From assembly GCA_028678715.1 (NCBI GenBank), contig JAJRCY010000010.1, positions 1 through 12,469 on the forward strand: a stretch of 12,469 nucleotides of DNA, in the 5' to 3' direction. A program made the translations under genes and the position numbers. The number at the start of each line of letters is the position of its first letter. Position 1 is the first letter of the stretch. Positions 1-6,713 of this stretch are shown here, in pieces. The notes under the pieces are model-generated. The model saw only the letters and a program-made list of their open reading frames with translations. It did not search any database and was not told where the DNA came from. Source of the DNA: Methanomicrobiales archaeon. GTDB lineage: Archaea; Halobacteriota; Methanomicrobia; Methanomicrobiales; JACTUA01.

Positions 1-1
1 C

Positions 2-820
2 GGCAACACCGAGCGGCAGATTGAACTGCTGCAGGACCTGCGGGCCACGGCCATTGCCTGCACGCCTTCCTACCTGCTCCACATGGGCGAGATGGCTGAG
101 AAGATGGGGATCTCCATCCAGAAGGACACCCAGCTCCGGGTGGGGATCCTGGGGGCAGAGCCCTGGAGCGAGCGGATGCGGAACCGCATGCAGGAGTGGC
201 TCGGGATCCGGGCATACGACATCTACGGCACGAGCGAGCTCTCCGGGCCCCTCTTCACCGAGTGCACCGCCCAGAAGGGATTCCACGTCTGGGGCGACTT
301 CGCCCTCACCGAGATCGTGGATCCCGCGACTGGGGAGTCCCTTGGGCCGGGAGAGAAGGGTGAACTCACCATGACGATCCTGCAGAAGGAGGCCCTGCCC
401 ATGGTCCGGTTCCGGATCGGGGACATGACGGAAATGGATGAGGGGGTCTGCGCCTGCGGCAGGACCCACCCCCGGGTCATGAGGATCACGGGCCGGGTGG
501 ATGACATGCTGATCATCCGGGGCATCAATGTCTTCCCCTCCCAGATCGAGCACGCGCTGCTCTCCATCCCCCAGGTGGGCAAGCACTTCATGATCGAGGT
601 GGACCGGAAGCAGGAGCTGGACACGCTCCTCGTCCGCGTGGAGGTCTCCCCGGAGGCATTTTCGGATAAGATCACGGACCTCATAAGGCTGAAGGCCATG
701 GTGGCAGGGAAGCTCCGATCCGTGCTGAACGTGAACGCGGACGTGGAGCTGGCGGAACCGGGCACGCTCCCCCGGTTCGAGGGGAAGGCGAAGCGCGTGG
801 TGGACAGGAGGAAACTGTGA
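2..820 (+). CDS. paaK: Phenylacetate-CoA ligase family protein (5' end outside window)
   Basis: Adenylate-forming enzyme expected to activate an aryl acid (phenylacetate or a related arylacetate) with ATP and CoA in the cytoplasm. Only the last 272 residues are present; the family is usually about 430, so roughly a third is missing upstream. Visible motifs, numbered within the fragment, are the YGTSE nucleotide-binding loop (about 75-79), RFRIGDM, a CACGR cysteine pair typical of this branch, GRVDDMLIIRG at the hinge to the C-terminal domain, and a C-terminal GKAKR whose lysine fits the catalytic position. The stop overlaps the start of the ACT-domain gene by one base, so the two are surely cotranslated. 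In archaea this pair often accompanies indolepyruvate ferredoxin oxidoreductase genes, which suggests recycling of aryl acids into aromatic amino acids; those genes are not in the window. The family call is firm; the exact substrate is inferred. Confidence 0.9.
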   Translation, partial: GNTERQIELLQDLRATAIACTPSYLLHMGEMAEKMGISIQKDTQLRVGILGAEPWSERMRNRMQEWLGIRAYDIYGTSELSGPLFTECTAQKGFHVWGDFALTEIVDPATGESLGPGEKGELTMTILQKEALPMVRFRIGDMTEMDEGVCACGRTHPRVMRITGRVDDMLIIRGINVFPSQIEHALLSIPQVGKHFMIEVDRKQELDTLLVRVEVSPEAFSDKITDLIRLKAMVAGKLRSVLNVNADVELAEPGTLPRFEGKAKRVVDRRKL

Positions 821-1281
821 TGGACACGGAAGAGTTTGTGATCAAGCAGATCTCGGTCTTCTCAGAGAACAAGCCAGGCCGGCTGGCAGCGATGGCGAAA
901 GCGCTGGAGGAGGAGCAGGTCAACATCCTGGCCTTCTCCATTGCCGAGGCAGGGGAGTTCGGGGTGGTGAGGGCGCTTGTCGACCAGCCGGAGAAGGCCT
1001 ACAGGAAACTGGCCGGCATGGGCTTTGTTGTCTCCTTCACCGAGGTCGTCGGGGTCAGGATGCGGGATGAGCCCGGCGGCCTCTATGAAGTAGCCAGGAT
1101 CCTGGGCGATGCGAAGATCAACATCGAGTACTCGTATGCCTACTCGGGAAAGGAGATGGCCGTGCTGATCCTGCGTGTGGACAACACCCGGGAAGCGATC
1201 AAGCAGATCCGGGCCCACGGGGGAGAGCTGGTCAAGTCCCTCCCGGCTGCCTTTCCGGCATCCGGCGGCAGGGCCCGGTGA
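820..1281 (+). CDS. Double ACT-domain protein
   Basis: Small cytoplasmic protein of 153 residues built from two ACT domains: about residues 8-75 (starting ISVFSENKPGRL) and 76-140 (VVGVRMRDEPGGLYE). Each shows the ACT opening pattern of a strand, then a P-G-x-L turn, then a helix. ACT domains bind amino acids and act as allosteric sensors; no catalytic domain is attached. The ATG at 820 is chosen over a GTG at 817 because an AGGAGGA ribosome site at 806-812 lies seven bases before the ATG but only four before the GTG. The upstream ligase stop (818-820) shares one base with this ATG, so the protein probably senses an aromatic amino acid for that pathway (inference). The last 12 residues are low-complexity and lie outside the domains. 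Confidence 0.88.
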   Translation: MDTEEFVIKQISVFSENKPGRLAAMAKALEEEQVNILAFSIAEAGEFGVVRALVDQPEKAYRKLAGMGFVVSFTEVVGVRMRDEPGGLYEVARILGDAKINIEYSYAYSGKEMAVLILRVDNTREAIKQIRAHGGELVKSLPAAFPASGGRAR

Positions 1282-1297
1282 AGGCCCCCCTTCACCG
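1276..1297. terminator. Perfect hairpin spanning two convergent stop codons
   Basis: CGGTGAAGG (1276-1284) is the exact reverse complement of CCTTCACCG (1289-1297), with a CCCC loop. Each arm holds the TGA stop of one of the two converging genes (1279-1281 on plus, 1292-1294 on minus). Position and symmetry suggest a transcription end or mRNA 3' structure shared by both genes. No T-run follows, so terminator activity is only inferred. Confidence 0.45.
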
Positions 1298-2578
1298 CTT
1301 CTCCCACCGTTCCAGTTCCGTGATCCGGGAGAGGGTGCCGCCCCGCCGGATCTCCTCACGGACCCTCTCCTCCTGCTTCTGGACCTCCCGGGCCCGCCGG
1401 GCCACCTCGTAGGCCCGCTCTGACGGGATCACCACCACTCCGTTCTCGTCCCCCGCGATCCAGTCCCCGGGCCGCACCGGCTGGCCGCAGCAGGTGATCT
1501 CGGCATTGATCTCACCGTACCCCTTCGGTTCGCCGGCGTTTGGAACCGTGGCCCTTGCAAAGACCGGAAAGCCGATCTTCCGGATGTCGTCCACGTCGCG
1601 CACGGCACCGTCGATGACCACGCCTGAAATCCCCTTCTGGATGCAGGAGAGGGTGGCGAGCTCCCCCCAGGGAGCCACGTGGGTCGCCCGGTCGTTGTTG
1701 ATGACGATCACGTCGCCGGGCGAGGCACGGTCAATGGCCTCCACCGGTTTCGCCCAGTCACCGGCAAGGGTCTGGACGGTGACAGCCCTTCCTGCCATCT
1801 TCACGTCCCCGCAGAGGGAGATGAGACCCTCCATGGCCCCCTTCCGGTGCATGGCGTCCGAGATGTTGGGGGTGGAGACCGAGAGAAGCAGGGCGCGGAT
1901 CTTCTCGTCCGGGCTTTTTTCTGCCTTCCGGCGAAGCTTTGGGCGGTCGATGGCCTCACGGATCTTCCGGGCAGAGGCTGCCACATCTCCCGACCGCACG
2001 ATCGATCCGCCGACAATGACGATCCCTGCCCCTGCCGCCACCGCTTCTGCCGCGGTCTCAGCGTCCAGCCCGCCGGCCACGGCCACGGGAACCGACACCT
2101 TCCCCCGGAGTTCCCGTACCAGGTCCACCGACGTCCGGCCCACCATCTGCTGGTCGATGCCCGCGTGTGCGCAGATGATGTCCACCCCCATGGTTTCCAG
2201 CTCCCGTGCACGGGCAACAGGATCCCGGGCATTGATCAGGTCTGCCATCAGCCGGACGCCGTACAGGTGCTTGGCCCGGACCGCCTCCTGTACCACCGCG
2301 TCATCGGCGTCGGCAAGGATGCAGACCAGGGTGGCACCGGCTTTCGCTGCCATCTCCACTTCCAGGGTCCCGGTATCGGCCACCTTCATGTCCGCAACGA
2401 TCTCGCGGCCGGGGAACCGTTCCCGGAGCCGGCGCACCGCGTCCATGCCTGCGCTCTTGATGAGCGGCGTTCCCGCCTCGATCCAGTCCGCACCCCCTGC
2501 AAGGGCCTCCTCAGCGATGACAAGGGCACGGTCCAGCTCCAGGAGATCCAGAGCCACCTGCAGCACCGGGGCGGTCAT
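1292..2578 (-). CDS. Fusion of 3-hexulose-6-phosphate synthase and RraA-like domain
   Basis: A 428-residue two-domain protein. Residues 1-210 form a 3-hexulose-6-phosphate synthase/OMP-decarboxylase-type barrel, with the ADMKVADTG signature (D63, K65, D68), H138 in ICAHAG, and phosphate-binding glycines in VAVAGG and IVIVGGS. HPS interconverts ribulose 5-phosphate plus formaldehyde with hexulose 6-phosphate; in archaea the reverse direction can supply pentoses. After a charged linker (211-225), residues 226-428 are RraA/HMG-aldolase-like, with GEL (305-307) and RD (327-328) spaced as E-x20-RD, the metal/substrate layout of class II pyruvate aldolases. RNase E inhibition is unlikely, since archaea generally lack that enzyme. 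No ribosome site precedes the ATG; a weak CCTTATCC box lies 30-38 bases upstream, so the mRNA may be leaderless. The phosphohexulose isomerase partner is not nearby. Domain calls are confident; the role of the second domain is unknown. Confidence 0.9.
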   Translation of the reverse strand: MTAPVLQVALDLLELDRALVIAEEALAGGADWIEAGTPLIKSAGMDAVRRLRERFPGREIVADMKVADTGTLEVEMAAKAGATLVCILADADDAVVQEAVRAKHLYGVRLMADLINARDPVARARELETMGVDIICAHAGIDQQMVGRTSVDLVRELRGKVSVPVAVAGGLDAETAAEAVAAGAGIVIVGGSIVRSGDVAASARKIREAIDRPKLRRKAEKSPDEKIRALLLSVSTPNISDAMHRKGAMEGLISLCGDVKMAGRAVTVQTLAGDWAKPVEAIDRASPGDVIVINNDRATHVAPWGELATLSCIQKGISGVVIDGAVRDVDDIRKIGFPVFARATVPNAGEPKGYGEINAEITCCGQPVRPGDWIAGDENGVVVIPSERAYEVARRAREVQKQEERVREEIRRGGTLSRITELERWEKR

Positions 2579-2698
2579 GTACCATGGGGATTGGGGGACG
2601 GGGGGGATAAGGATTGCTGGCCCCCGCGGCGCCTGAGGTTTCTTGTCGCCGAGGGAGGGCAGTATCCTGAATTCGTGTACTCTTACCGAGACGCTCTT

Positions 2699-2940
2699 GG
2701 GGGCTCCGCCCCCACCGCGTGGGCATCCCCCGCGGTTTCCCGGCGAGTGAAGACCCAGTTGTTCACTCAGACCAGAAGAACGGCCATCCTCTTCGGGGGA
2801 GGGACCAGGAGGGGGCAGAGCCCCCCTTCGGCACCATGTCCCTGAACCCTCCTGTGGCTGAGATCCAGAATAAGCCGTAGCTCACCCTCTACTCAGCGGG
2901 GGGGGCGCCCACGTGGCGGGAGGGACCGAAGGTCCCCCCT
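2699..2940. repeat. Cluster of G/C-rich hairpins, dispersed repeat family member
   Basis: Five short inverted repeats follow one another. They are GGGGGC/GCCCCC with loop TCC (2699-2713), ACCGCG/CGCGGT (2714-2736), GAGTGAA/TTCACTC with a ten-base loop (2745-2768), GGGGGC/GCCCCC with loop AGA (2811-2825) and GGGACC/GGTCCC with loop GAA (2922-2936). The stretch from ATCCTCTTC (2786) to 2826 closely matches both arms of the palindrome at 9215-9281. The core GGGGGC-rGA-GCCCCC, read on one strand or the other, recurs at 6740-6757. This looks like a dispersed intergenic element; its function is unknown. Confidence 0.55.
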
Positions 2941-3080
2941 GGAGCGTCCCGGTACACGTCATCAAGAAACGCGTCCACCGTCCTGCACCACATGTCCAGA
3001 TCGTATGACGATGGCAATACCCATGGCAAGTCCCTCAGCAACCTTCAACCCGCAGCACCGCCCAACCGGATTGTGATCAT
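2889..3080 (-). pseudogene. Possible gene remnant with in-frame TGA
   Basis: Reading the minus strand from an ATG at 3080 gives eleven codons (MITIRLGGAAG), a TGA at 3045-3047, then 51 codons in the same frame to a TAG at 2889-2891. The middle of this frame looks like genuine protein, for example MWCRTVDAFLDDVYRD, rich in W, Y, D and F and unlike the low-complexity shadow frames elsewhere in the window. The last 15-20 codons run into the G/C hairpin repeats and look non-native. No ribosome site precedes the ATG. I do not recognise the family. It may be the decayed end of a gene, a gene interrupted by the repeat, or chance. Selenocysteine at the TGA is unlikely because nothing in the window points to it. 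Confidence 0.28.
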
Positions 3081-3106
3081 GCACCGGTGGGAGGAGGCCT
3101 GAGGGA

Positions 3107-3712
3107 ATGAGGCATGATATCGCACCGGAGGAGGTTGCGGCCCTCATCGCAGCCCTGGGACGGGCGCGGGACAGGAGGCATCTCGCAGAGATCCTGGGCG
3201 AGGCCCTGTCCACGTACACCCTCCAGGATCTGCAGCATCTCCGGGGCATCATCGAGCACGAGTTCCGCAACCTCCCCGCGCCCTACCGGAGGAAGCTCTA
3301 TCCCCATGCCATCGAGCAGGTCTTCGGGGCCTACCACGACCTGATGCTGCACCACCGGAGGAGCCGCCACGAGCGGTGGGAAGGCCCCCTCCCCACCCTG
3401 TACCCGGACTTCTGCCGCATGCTCCAGGACCTGGCGCTCTCCGATGGCGGGAACCGGCTGCGCAGGTACGATCTGCTCTACTATCTCCTGGCCGCCTTCA
3501 CCATGTTTGTCCGGGAGCTCCCCGGCCACCCCGTGGGTACCCCGTTTCCCGGGGGGTTCCGGGTGGAGGCGCGCAACGGGGAGTACTACTGCCCGGTCCG
3601 GGAGAAGGAGGACAATGTGGAGACCTCCATCTGCCCCTTCTGCCCGGCACAGCAGGCGGAGATCCCGCCCGGCACAGCAGGCGGAACTACGACGGGGCGT
3701 ACCGGTTCGTGA
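3107..3712 (+). CDS. UPF0305 / DUF2115 family protein
   Basis: Protein of 201 residues from a family found almost only in methanogens; no biochemical role is established. The N-terminal two thirds are predicted helical. The family signature is at the end: FPGGFRVEARNGEYYCPVREKE (149-168), then a CPFCPA cysteine motif (176-181). With C162 these cysteines could bind metal (inference). A GAGGAGG ribosome site at 3091-3097 lies nine bases before the ATG and supports this start. The 3' end holds a 19-base direct repeat (3642-3660 and 3667-3685), offset by 25 bases, that changes reading frame, so the last 15-20 residues (G/T-rich) are probably not ancestral. The gene overlaps the convergent nitroreductase by 26 bases. 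Confidence 0.82.
   Translation: MRHDIAPEEVAALIAALGRARDRRHLAEILGEALSTYTLQDLQHLRGIIEHEFRNLPAPYRRKLYPHAIEQVFGAYHDLMLHHRRSRHERWEGPLPTLYPDFCRMLQDLALSDGGNRLRRYDLLYYLLAAFTMFVRELPGHPVGTPFPGGFRVEARNGEYYCPVREKEDNVETSICPFCPAQQAEIPPGTAGGTTTGRTGS
3642..3685 (+). repeat. 19-base direct repeat, 25-base period, in DUF2115 3' end
   Basis: GCCCGGCACAGCAGGCGGA occurs at 3642-3660 and again, identically, at 3667-3685. The 25-base offset is not a multiple of three, so a tandem duplication would have shifted the reading frame at the 3' end of the plus-strand gene. It stops just short of the nitroreductase stop codon (3687-3689 on minus). Confidence 0.85.
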
Positions 3713-4193
3713 AGGTGATCCGGGCCAGCTCCTTCTTCGGCGGGGCGGCCATCTCTGCCGGGTACCCGGCCGGGAGGAGGGAGACGAGCGTGTGGGTCGC
3801 GGGCACCTGCAGGAGCGTGCGCACTGCTTCCCCGTAGGGCTTCTTGTCCCCTGCCACCCAGCAGGATCCCACCCCGTAGGACCACAGCCCCAGCGTGAGC
3901 TGCATGGTGAAGGCCGAACAGTCCTCCAGATAGTATTTCTGGCCGCGTTCGCCGAAGATGGCAAAACAGACCGGGGCTTTCGCGATGAACTTTCCGTGGT
4001 CGGTGAGGTCCGCGATCTTCTGCAGGGTGTCCCGGTCCGTGATGATCCCGACCAGCCAGGGCTGCAGGTTCATGGCGGTGGGGGCCTGCCGGGCGCACTC
4101 CAGGGCATCCCGTACCACGTCGTCAGACACCCGGGTCTCCTTGAAGTTCCGGACCGACCGTCGGCTCTTGATGATGGTGGTTCCCACGTTCAT
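3687..4193 (-). CDS. Nitroreductase family flavoprotein
   Basis: FMN-dependent oxidoreductase of the nitroreductase fold, 168 residues, cytoplasmic and normally a homodimer. Recognisable sites are RRSVR at 11-15 (FMN phosphate contact), APTAMNLQPW at 37-46, ED at 90-91, GVGSCW at 107-112 and LLPAGYPAE at 139-147. The length is typical of the short archaeal members, and the substrate cannot be told from sequence. The gene lies 94 bases downstream of the TraB-family gene on the same strand. No Shine-Dalgarno site precedes its ATG; a weak ACATTTAC box on the minus strand lies 20-28 bases upstream, so it may have its own promoter and a leaderless mRNA. Its 3' end overlaps the DUF2115 gene by 26 bases. 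Confidence 0.88.
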   Translation of the reverse strand: MNVGTTIIKSRRSVRNFKETRVSDDVVRDALECARQAPTAMNLQPWLVGIITDRDTLQKIADLTDHGKFIAKAPVCFAIFGERGQKYYLEDCSAFTMQLTLGLWSYGVGSCWVAGDKKPYGEAVRTLLQVPATHTLVSLLPAGYPAEMAAPPKKELARITFTNRYAPS

Positions 4194-4287
4194 ACACGAC
4201 GATAGGAAGTCAGGAGGTAAATGTGTTGTGCCGGGAGGAGGGGTGAAGAGTATCGAACCGGAACCCCCCGGGAACCTTCGCCTCTCC

Positions 4288-5487
4288 TCACGGGAGCAGC
4301 GTCTGCATCCATCCCCATGCGTTCCCGAGACCGGTGGAGAGGAGAACGCCGGGGTCTATCCCCAGGGCAGGGAAGATGAAGACGAAGTACAGGAAGGTGC
4401 CGAGCATGGACCCCACGTTGGTGAGGGCCGCGACGAGGATCACCCGGAAGAGGGGTACTTCCCGCATCTCTGTGAAGGTCTCGGACTCCATGATCCGGCG
4501 GAAATCCGCGACGGTGGGTTTCCTGATCCTTGCCTCCACAGGGACCGTGAACCAGCCTGCCGCGATCAGGGGATGGAGCGCCGTCATCCAGGAGACGGCA
4601 AAGGCGGTAAGGGCCGAGAGGGGATGGCCTCCGGCGAGAAGAGCACAGCCCGCGGCCAGGACCCCGTGGATCACCACCCAGTACACGAACGCCCGAACCA
4701 GGAGGTCGATCCCCACCCCCGAGAAGGCGATGGCGGTCACCAGCAGCGCAAAGAGGCCGAGTACCATCACCCCCAGGATCGTGCCGTAGGGGAGGCCTTT
4801 CTTTGTCCCGGTCAGGGATTCCGGTGGAGGGATCGTCTCCGGAGCGGCCAGGTGCTTCCGGATCCCCTCCACATGGCCTGCCCCGACGATGGCCAGGACC
4901 CGCTCATGCCGTCCGGTGAGGGCCAGGAGCTGGAGCGCCAGGTAAGCGTCGCGTTCATCGATCAGCGCCTGCGCCCCGCGGGGAGAGAACTTCCGGAATT
5001 CCTGGAGGGCCAGGGAGATCACGTCCTGGCGGGTCAGCTCTTCCACATCGATCTCCTGGGTCTCGGTGGAGACCAGTGAGACCGCCAGGGCGTAGCCCAT
5101 CTTCAGCTTTTCGAGGAGGGAGAGGGAGTGCCAGAACCGGTTCAGGGTGACCCGGATATCGCGGTCCACGAGGGCGAGGGGCAGGTGGCGGGCCTCTGCT
5201 TCCTGGATCGCAGCCTTGATCTCAGCCCCCGGCTCCACCCCCACCTCCATTCCAATCCGGCGCTGCAGGTGGGCCAGGGTCCACTGGACCAGGAGCTCCG
5301 TGAACTGGTGGCTCTTCAGGACGTCCGCGATGGCAGGCGGCTCCTCCTGCTGTTTCAGCACGGCAAAGCGGGCCGGGTCCAGCTCGACAGCCACGACGTC
5401 AGGGCGGAACTCCTCCATAGCCGCCCGGACCTCCTCAACGCTCTTGCGGGAGACATGCGCGGTCCCCACGATGCGCAGCTCACCCAT
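4288..5487 (-). CDS. TraB family membrane protein
   Basis: Protein of 399 residues with two parts. Residues 1-215 form the TraB/PrgY/Tiki-type domain, with two G-x-x-H motifs (GTAH at 8-11, GAGH at 202-205), E35 in VVAVELD, and an ERD at 178-180. These are the conserved metal-site residues of the superfamily, which includes the Tiki metalloproteases and pheromone-shutdown PrgY. Residues 235-373 carry about four hydrophobic membrane segments (roughly 235-256, 262-286, 289-312 and 345-373). Archaeal members have this layout and no known substrate. The frame stays open 32 codons further upstream (to 5583), but that stretch is Arg/Cys/Trp-rich and lies inside the preceding gene, so the ATG at 5485-5487 is chosen. 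It overlaps the YkgJ-type gene by 8 bases, indicating translational coupling. Confidence 0.88.
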   Translation of the reverse strand: MGELRIVGTAHVSRKSVEEVRAAMEEFRPDVVAVELDPARFAVLKQQEEPPAIADVLKSHQFTELLVQWTLAHLQRRIGMEVGVEPGAEIKAAIQEAEARHLPLALVDRDIRVTLNRFWHSLSLLEKLKMGYALAVSLVSTETQEIDVEELTRQDVISLALQEFRKFSPRGAQALIDERDAYLALQLLALTGRHERVLAIVGAGHVEGIRKHLAAPETIPPPESLTGTKKGLPYGTILGVMVLGLFALLVTAIAFSGVGIDLLVRAFVYWVVIHGVLAAGCALLAGGHPLSALTAFAVSWMTALHPLIAAGWFTVPVEARIRKPTVADFRRIMESETFTEMREVPLFRVILVAALTNVGSMLGTFLYFVFIFPALGIDPGVLLSTGLGNAWGWMQTLLP

Positions 5488-6040
5488 CCAGCACCCGGAT
5501 TCCCTCGGTATCCACCACGCACCGGCAGCCGGCAGGCATCTCGCACGCCGAAAGAACGCGGGCCACCTGCACCTCCTCCGCATCCTCCGCGGTAGCCCGT
5601 TCCTTCAGGGCAGACGCAATGACCAGGGCCTCCTCCCCGGTCATGGGAGCGCCGATGCCGGGGCAGGGCGATACCTCCAGCCGGCCGTCTGTGAGCACGA
5701 AGGGATACGTACGGCAGATCCGCGGCCGGGATCCATAGACCGTGCAGCGGTCCCCGGAGAGGAGATGGCAGGCACCCGAATTCCGCCTGAGGCACCATCC
5801 CAGTGTGTACCGTGTGCCGTTCCTGCCCTCCAGGAACTCCGGGTACGGCTCCACCGATTCCTGCCAGGTGCCCCCGGCCTGGGCAAGAACGGCGCGCACC
5901 TCATCCGGCATGACAAGCACCAGGTGGTCCTTCCCCCGGCAGCAGGTGCCGCACCGCCGGCACCGGAACCCGATGCGGAGGATCTCCCGGGAAAGGATAT
6001 CCGGTTCACCTTTCCCCACCCTCCGGCGGGCATGGATCAT
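5480..6040 (-). CDS. YkgJ family cysteine-cluster protein
   Basis: Protein of 186 residues with the metal-binding pattern of the YkgJ/CxxCxxCC family: FRCRRCGTCC at 25-34, further cysteines at 83, 91, 99 and 109, and the conserved RTYPF (110-114) followed by C126. The family is annotated as zinc/iron-chelating, and its cysteines probably hold an Fe-S or zinc site; the function is otherwise unknown. An extra CxC pair (172, 174) lies near the C-terminus. The ATG overlaps the guaAA stop as ATGA (6037-6040), and the 3' end overlaps the TraB-type gene by 8 bases, so the gene sits in the middle of a three-gene operon. A link to GMP synthesis is not implied by the sequence; adjacency is the only evidence. 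Confidence 0.88.
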   Translation of the reverse strand: MIHARRRVGKGEPDILSREILRIGFRCRRCGTCCRGKDHLVLVMPDEVRAVLAQAGGTWQESVEPYPEFLEGRNGTRYTLGWCLRRNSGACHLLSGDRCTVYGSRPRICRTYPFVLTDGRLEVSPCPGIGAPMTGEEALVIASALKERATAEDAEEVQVARVLSACEMPAGCRCVVDTEGIRVLDG

Positions 6041-6600
6041 TCCTCTCCTCCGTCGCGGCAGAGACGGTCAAAGTTCTGGAAGACCAGCCGGCCGTTGACC
6101 GTGTGGGAGACCTCCGGGTGCCACTGAACCCCGTAGATCCGCTCCTTTTCGGAGGCTATCGCCTCCACGCTGCAGATCCGGGACTGTGCCAGTACCGTAT
6201 ATTTCGGAGGCACCCCCCGCACCTCGTCCATGTGGGACGCCCACACCAGGATCCGGTCCGGGTAACCGGCCAGGATCCCATCACCGGAGAGGATCTCCAC
6301 CTCCACCATCCCGTAACCCCCCATGGAGCCCGGTGCCACGGACCCGCCCCGGGCAAGGGCAATCACCTGGAGCCCCAGGCAGATCCCGAGAACGGGGATC
6401 CCCAGCTCCAGGTACTCGCGGCACCGCCCCGCCCGCTCCATGGCCGGTCCGCCCCCCAGGATGATCCCCCGGTACCGGCCGAGATCCGCCGGTACCGTGG
6501 TGTTGGGCACCATCTCCGCCGAAAGGCCCATGTCCCGCAGGCTGCGGAGGATCAGGTGGTTGAACTGCCCGTAGTTGTTCACCACCGCGAGGGGTTGCAT
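6037..6600 (-). CDS. guaAA: GMP synthase, glutaminase subunit A
   Basis: Class I glutamine amidotransferase of 187 residues that releases ammonia from glutamine for amination of XMP to GMP. In most archaea the GMP synthase is split; this is the A chain, and the ATP-pyrophosphatase B chain is not in the window. The catalytic triad is visible: C74 in the nucleophile elbow GICLG, and H161 and E163 in WHPE. The start VVNNYGQFNH and the oxyanion region LGGGPAMERAG are typical of GuaAA rather than of other amidotransferases (CarA, TrpG, HisH). This is the first gene of a minus-strand operon with the YkgJ-type and TraB-type genes. There is no ribosome site; an ACTAATAC box 26-33 bases upstream suggests a leaderless message. 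Confidence 0.93.
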   Translation of the reverse strand: MQPLAVVNNYGQFNHLILRSLRDMGLSAEMVPNTTVPADLGRYRGIILGGGPAMERAGRCREYLELGIPVLGICLGLQVIALARGGSVAPGSMGGYGMVEVEILSGDGILAGYPDRILVWASHMDEVRGVPPKYTVLAQSRICSVEAIASEKERIYGVQWHPEVSHTVNGRLVFQNFDRLCRDGGEE

Positions 6601-6625
6601 GCCGGTAGCTTTCTGTGCGGGTGGG

Positions 6626-6633
6626 TATTAGTG
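6626..6633 (-). promoter_or_regulatory. Candidate TATA box of guaAA
   Basis: On the minus strand an A/T-rich ACTAATAC lies 26-33 bases before the guaAA ATG within GC-rich surroundings, the distance expected for a leaderless archaeal transcript. The match to the TATA consensus is only partial. Confidence 0.35.
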
Positions 6634-6713
6634 CTTTCTCGGCCGGTGTCTGCGAGGGCAGGAGAGAAGTCAGGATCTCAATACGGATTGGGATTGTACA
6701 CCGGGGATCCACA

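Larger units (their letters stand above)
2579..3106. other. 528-base gene-free region with hairpins and a broken ORF
   Basis: No intact gene is supported here. Up to about 2690 it holds the upstream region of the minus-strand fusion gene. From 2699 to 2940 it holds a run of G/C hairpins, listed separately. From 2889 to 3080 a protein-like minus-strand frame carries an in-frame stop. The end, 3088-3106, holds the GAGGAGG ribosome site (3091-3097) of the next plus-strand gene. Confidence 0.6.

Noticed and set aside
1494..2845. Long plus-strand open frames opposite the HPS-RraA gene
   Set aside because: Arg/Ser/Ala- or His/Pro-rich translations without motifs; they exist because GC-rich codons leave the antisense frames open. 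The minus-strand gene has clear active-site motifs.
2699..2940. CRISPR array
   Set aside because: Repeats are short, G/C-only inverted units with irregular spacing and no unique spacers of constant length.
3045..3047. TGA read as selenocysteine in the broken minus-strand frame
   Set aside because: No selenocysteine element was recognised, and the flanking residues lack any known selenoprotein motif; a nonsense mutation or chance frame is simpler.
4240..4265. GGTTCGATAC on the minus strand, resembling a tRNA T-loop
   Set aside because: Flanking bases do not pair as a T-arm, and no acceptor or anticodon arm could be found around it.
4213..4373. AGGAGG followed by ATG on the plus strand near 4215
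   Set aside because: A good ribosome site, but the frame gives only about 50 low-complexity residues and then runs antisense into the TraB gene.
3958..5079. 373-codon plus-strand frame opposite the TraB and nitroreductase genes
   Set aside because: Low-complexity Gly/Glu/Arg shadow; both minus-strand genes under it have family motifs.
5488..5583. 32-residue N-terminal extension of the TraB-type protein
   Set aside because: Arg/Cys/Trp-rich sequence lying inside the upstream gene; the internal ATG opens directly into the conserved GTAH region.
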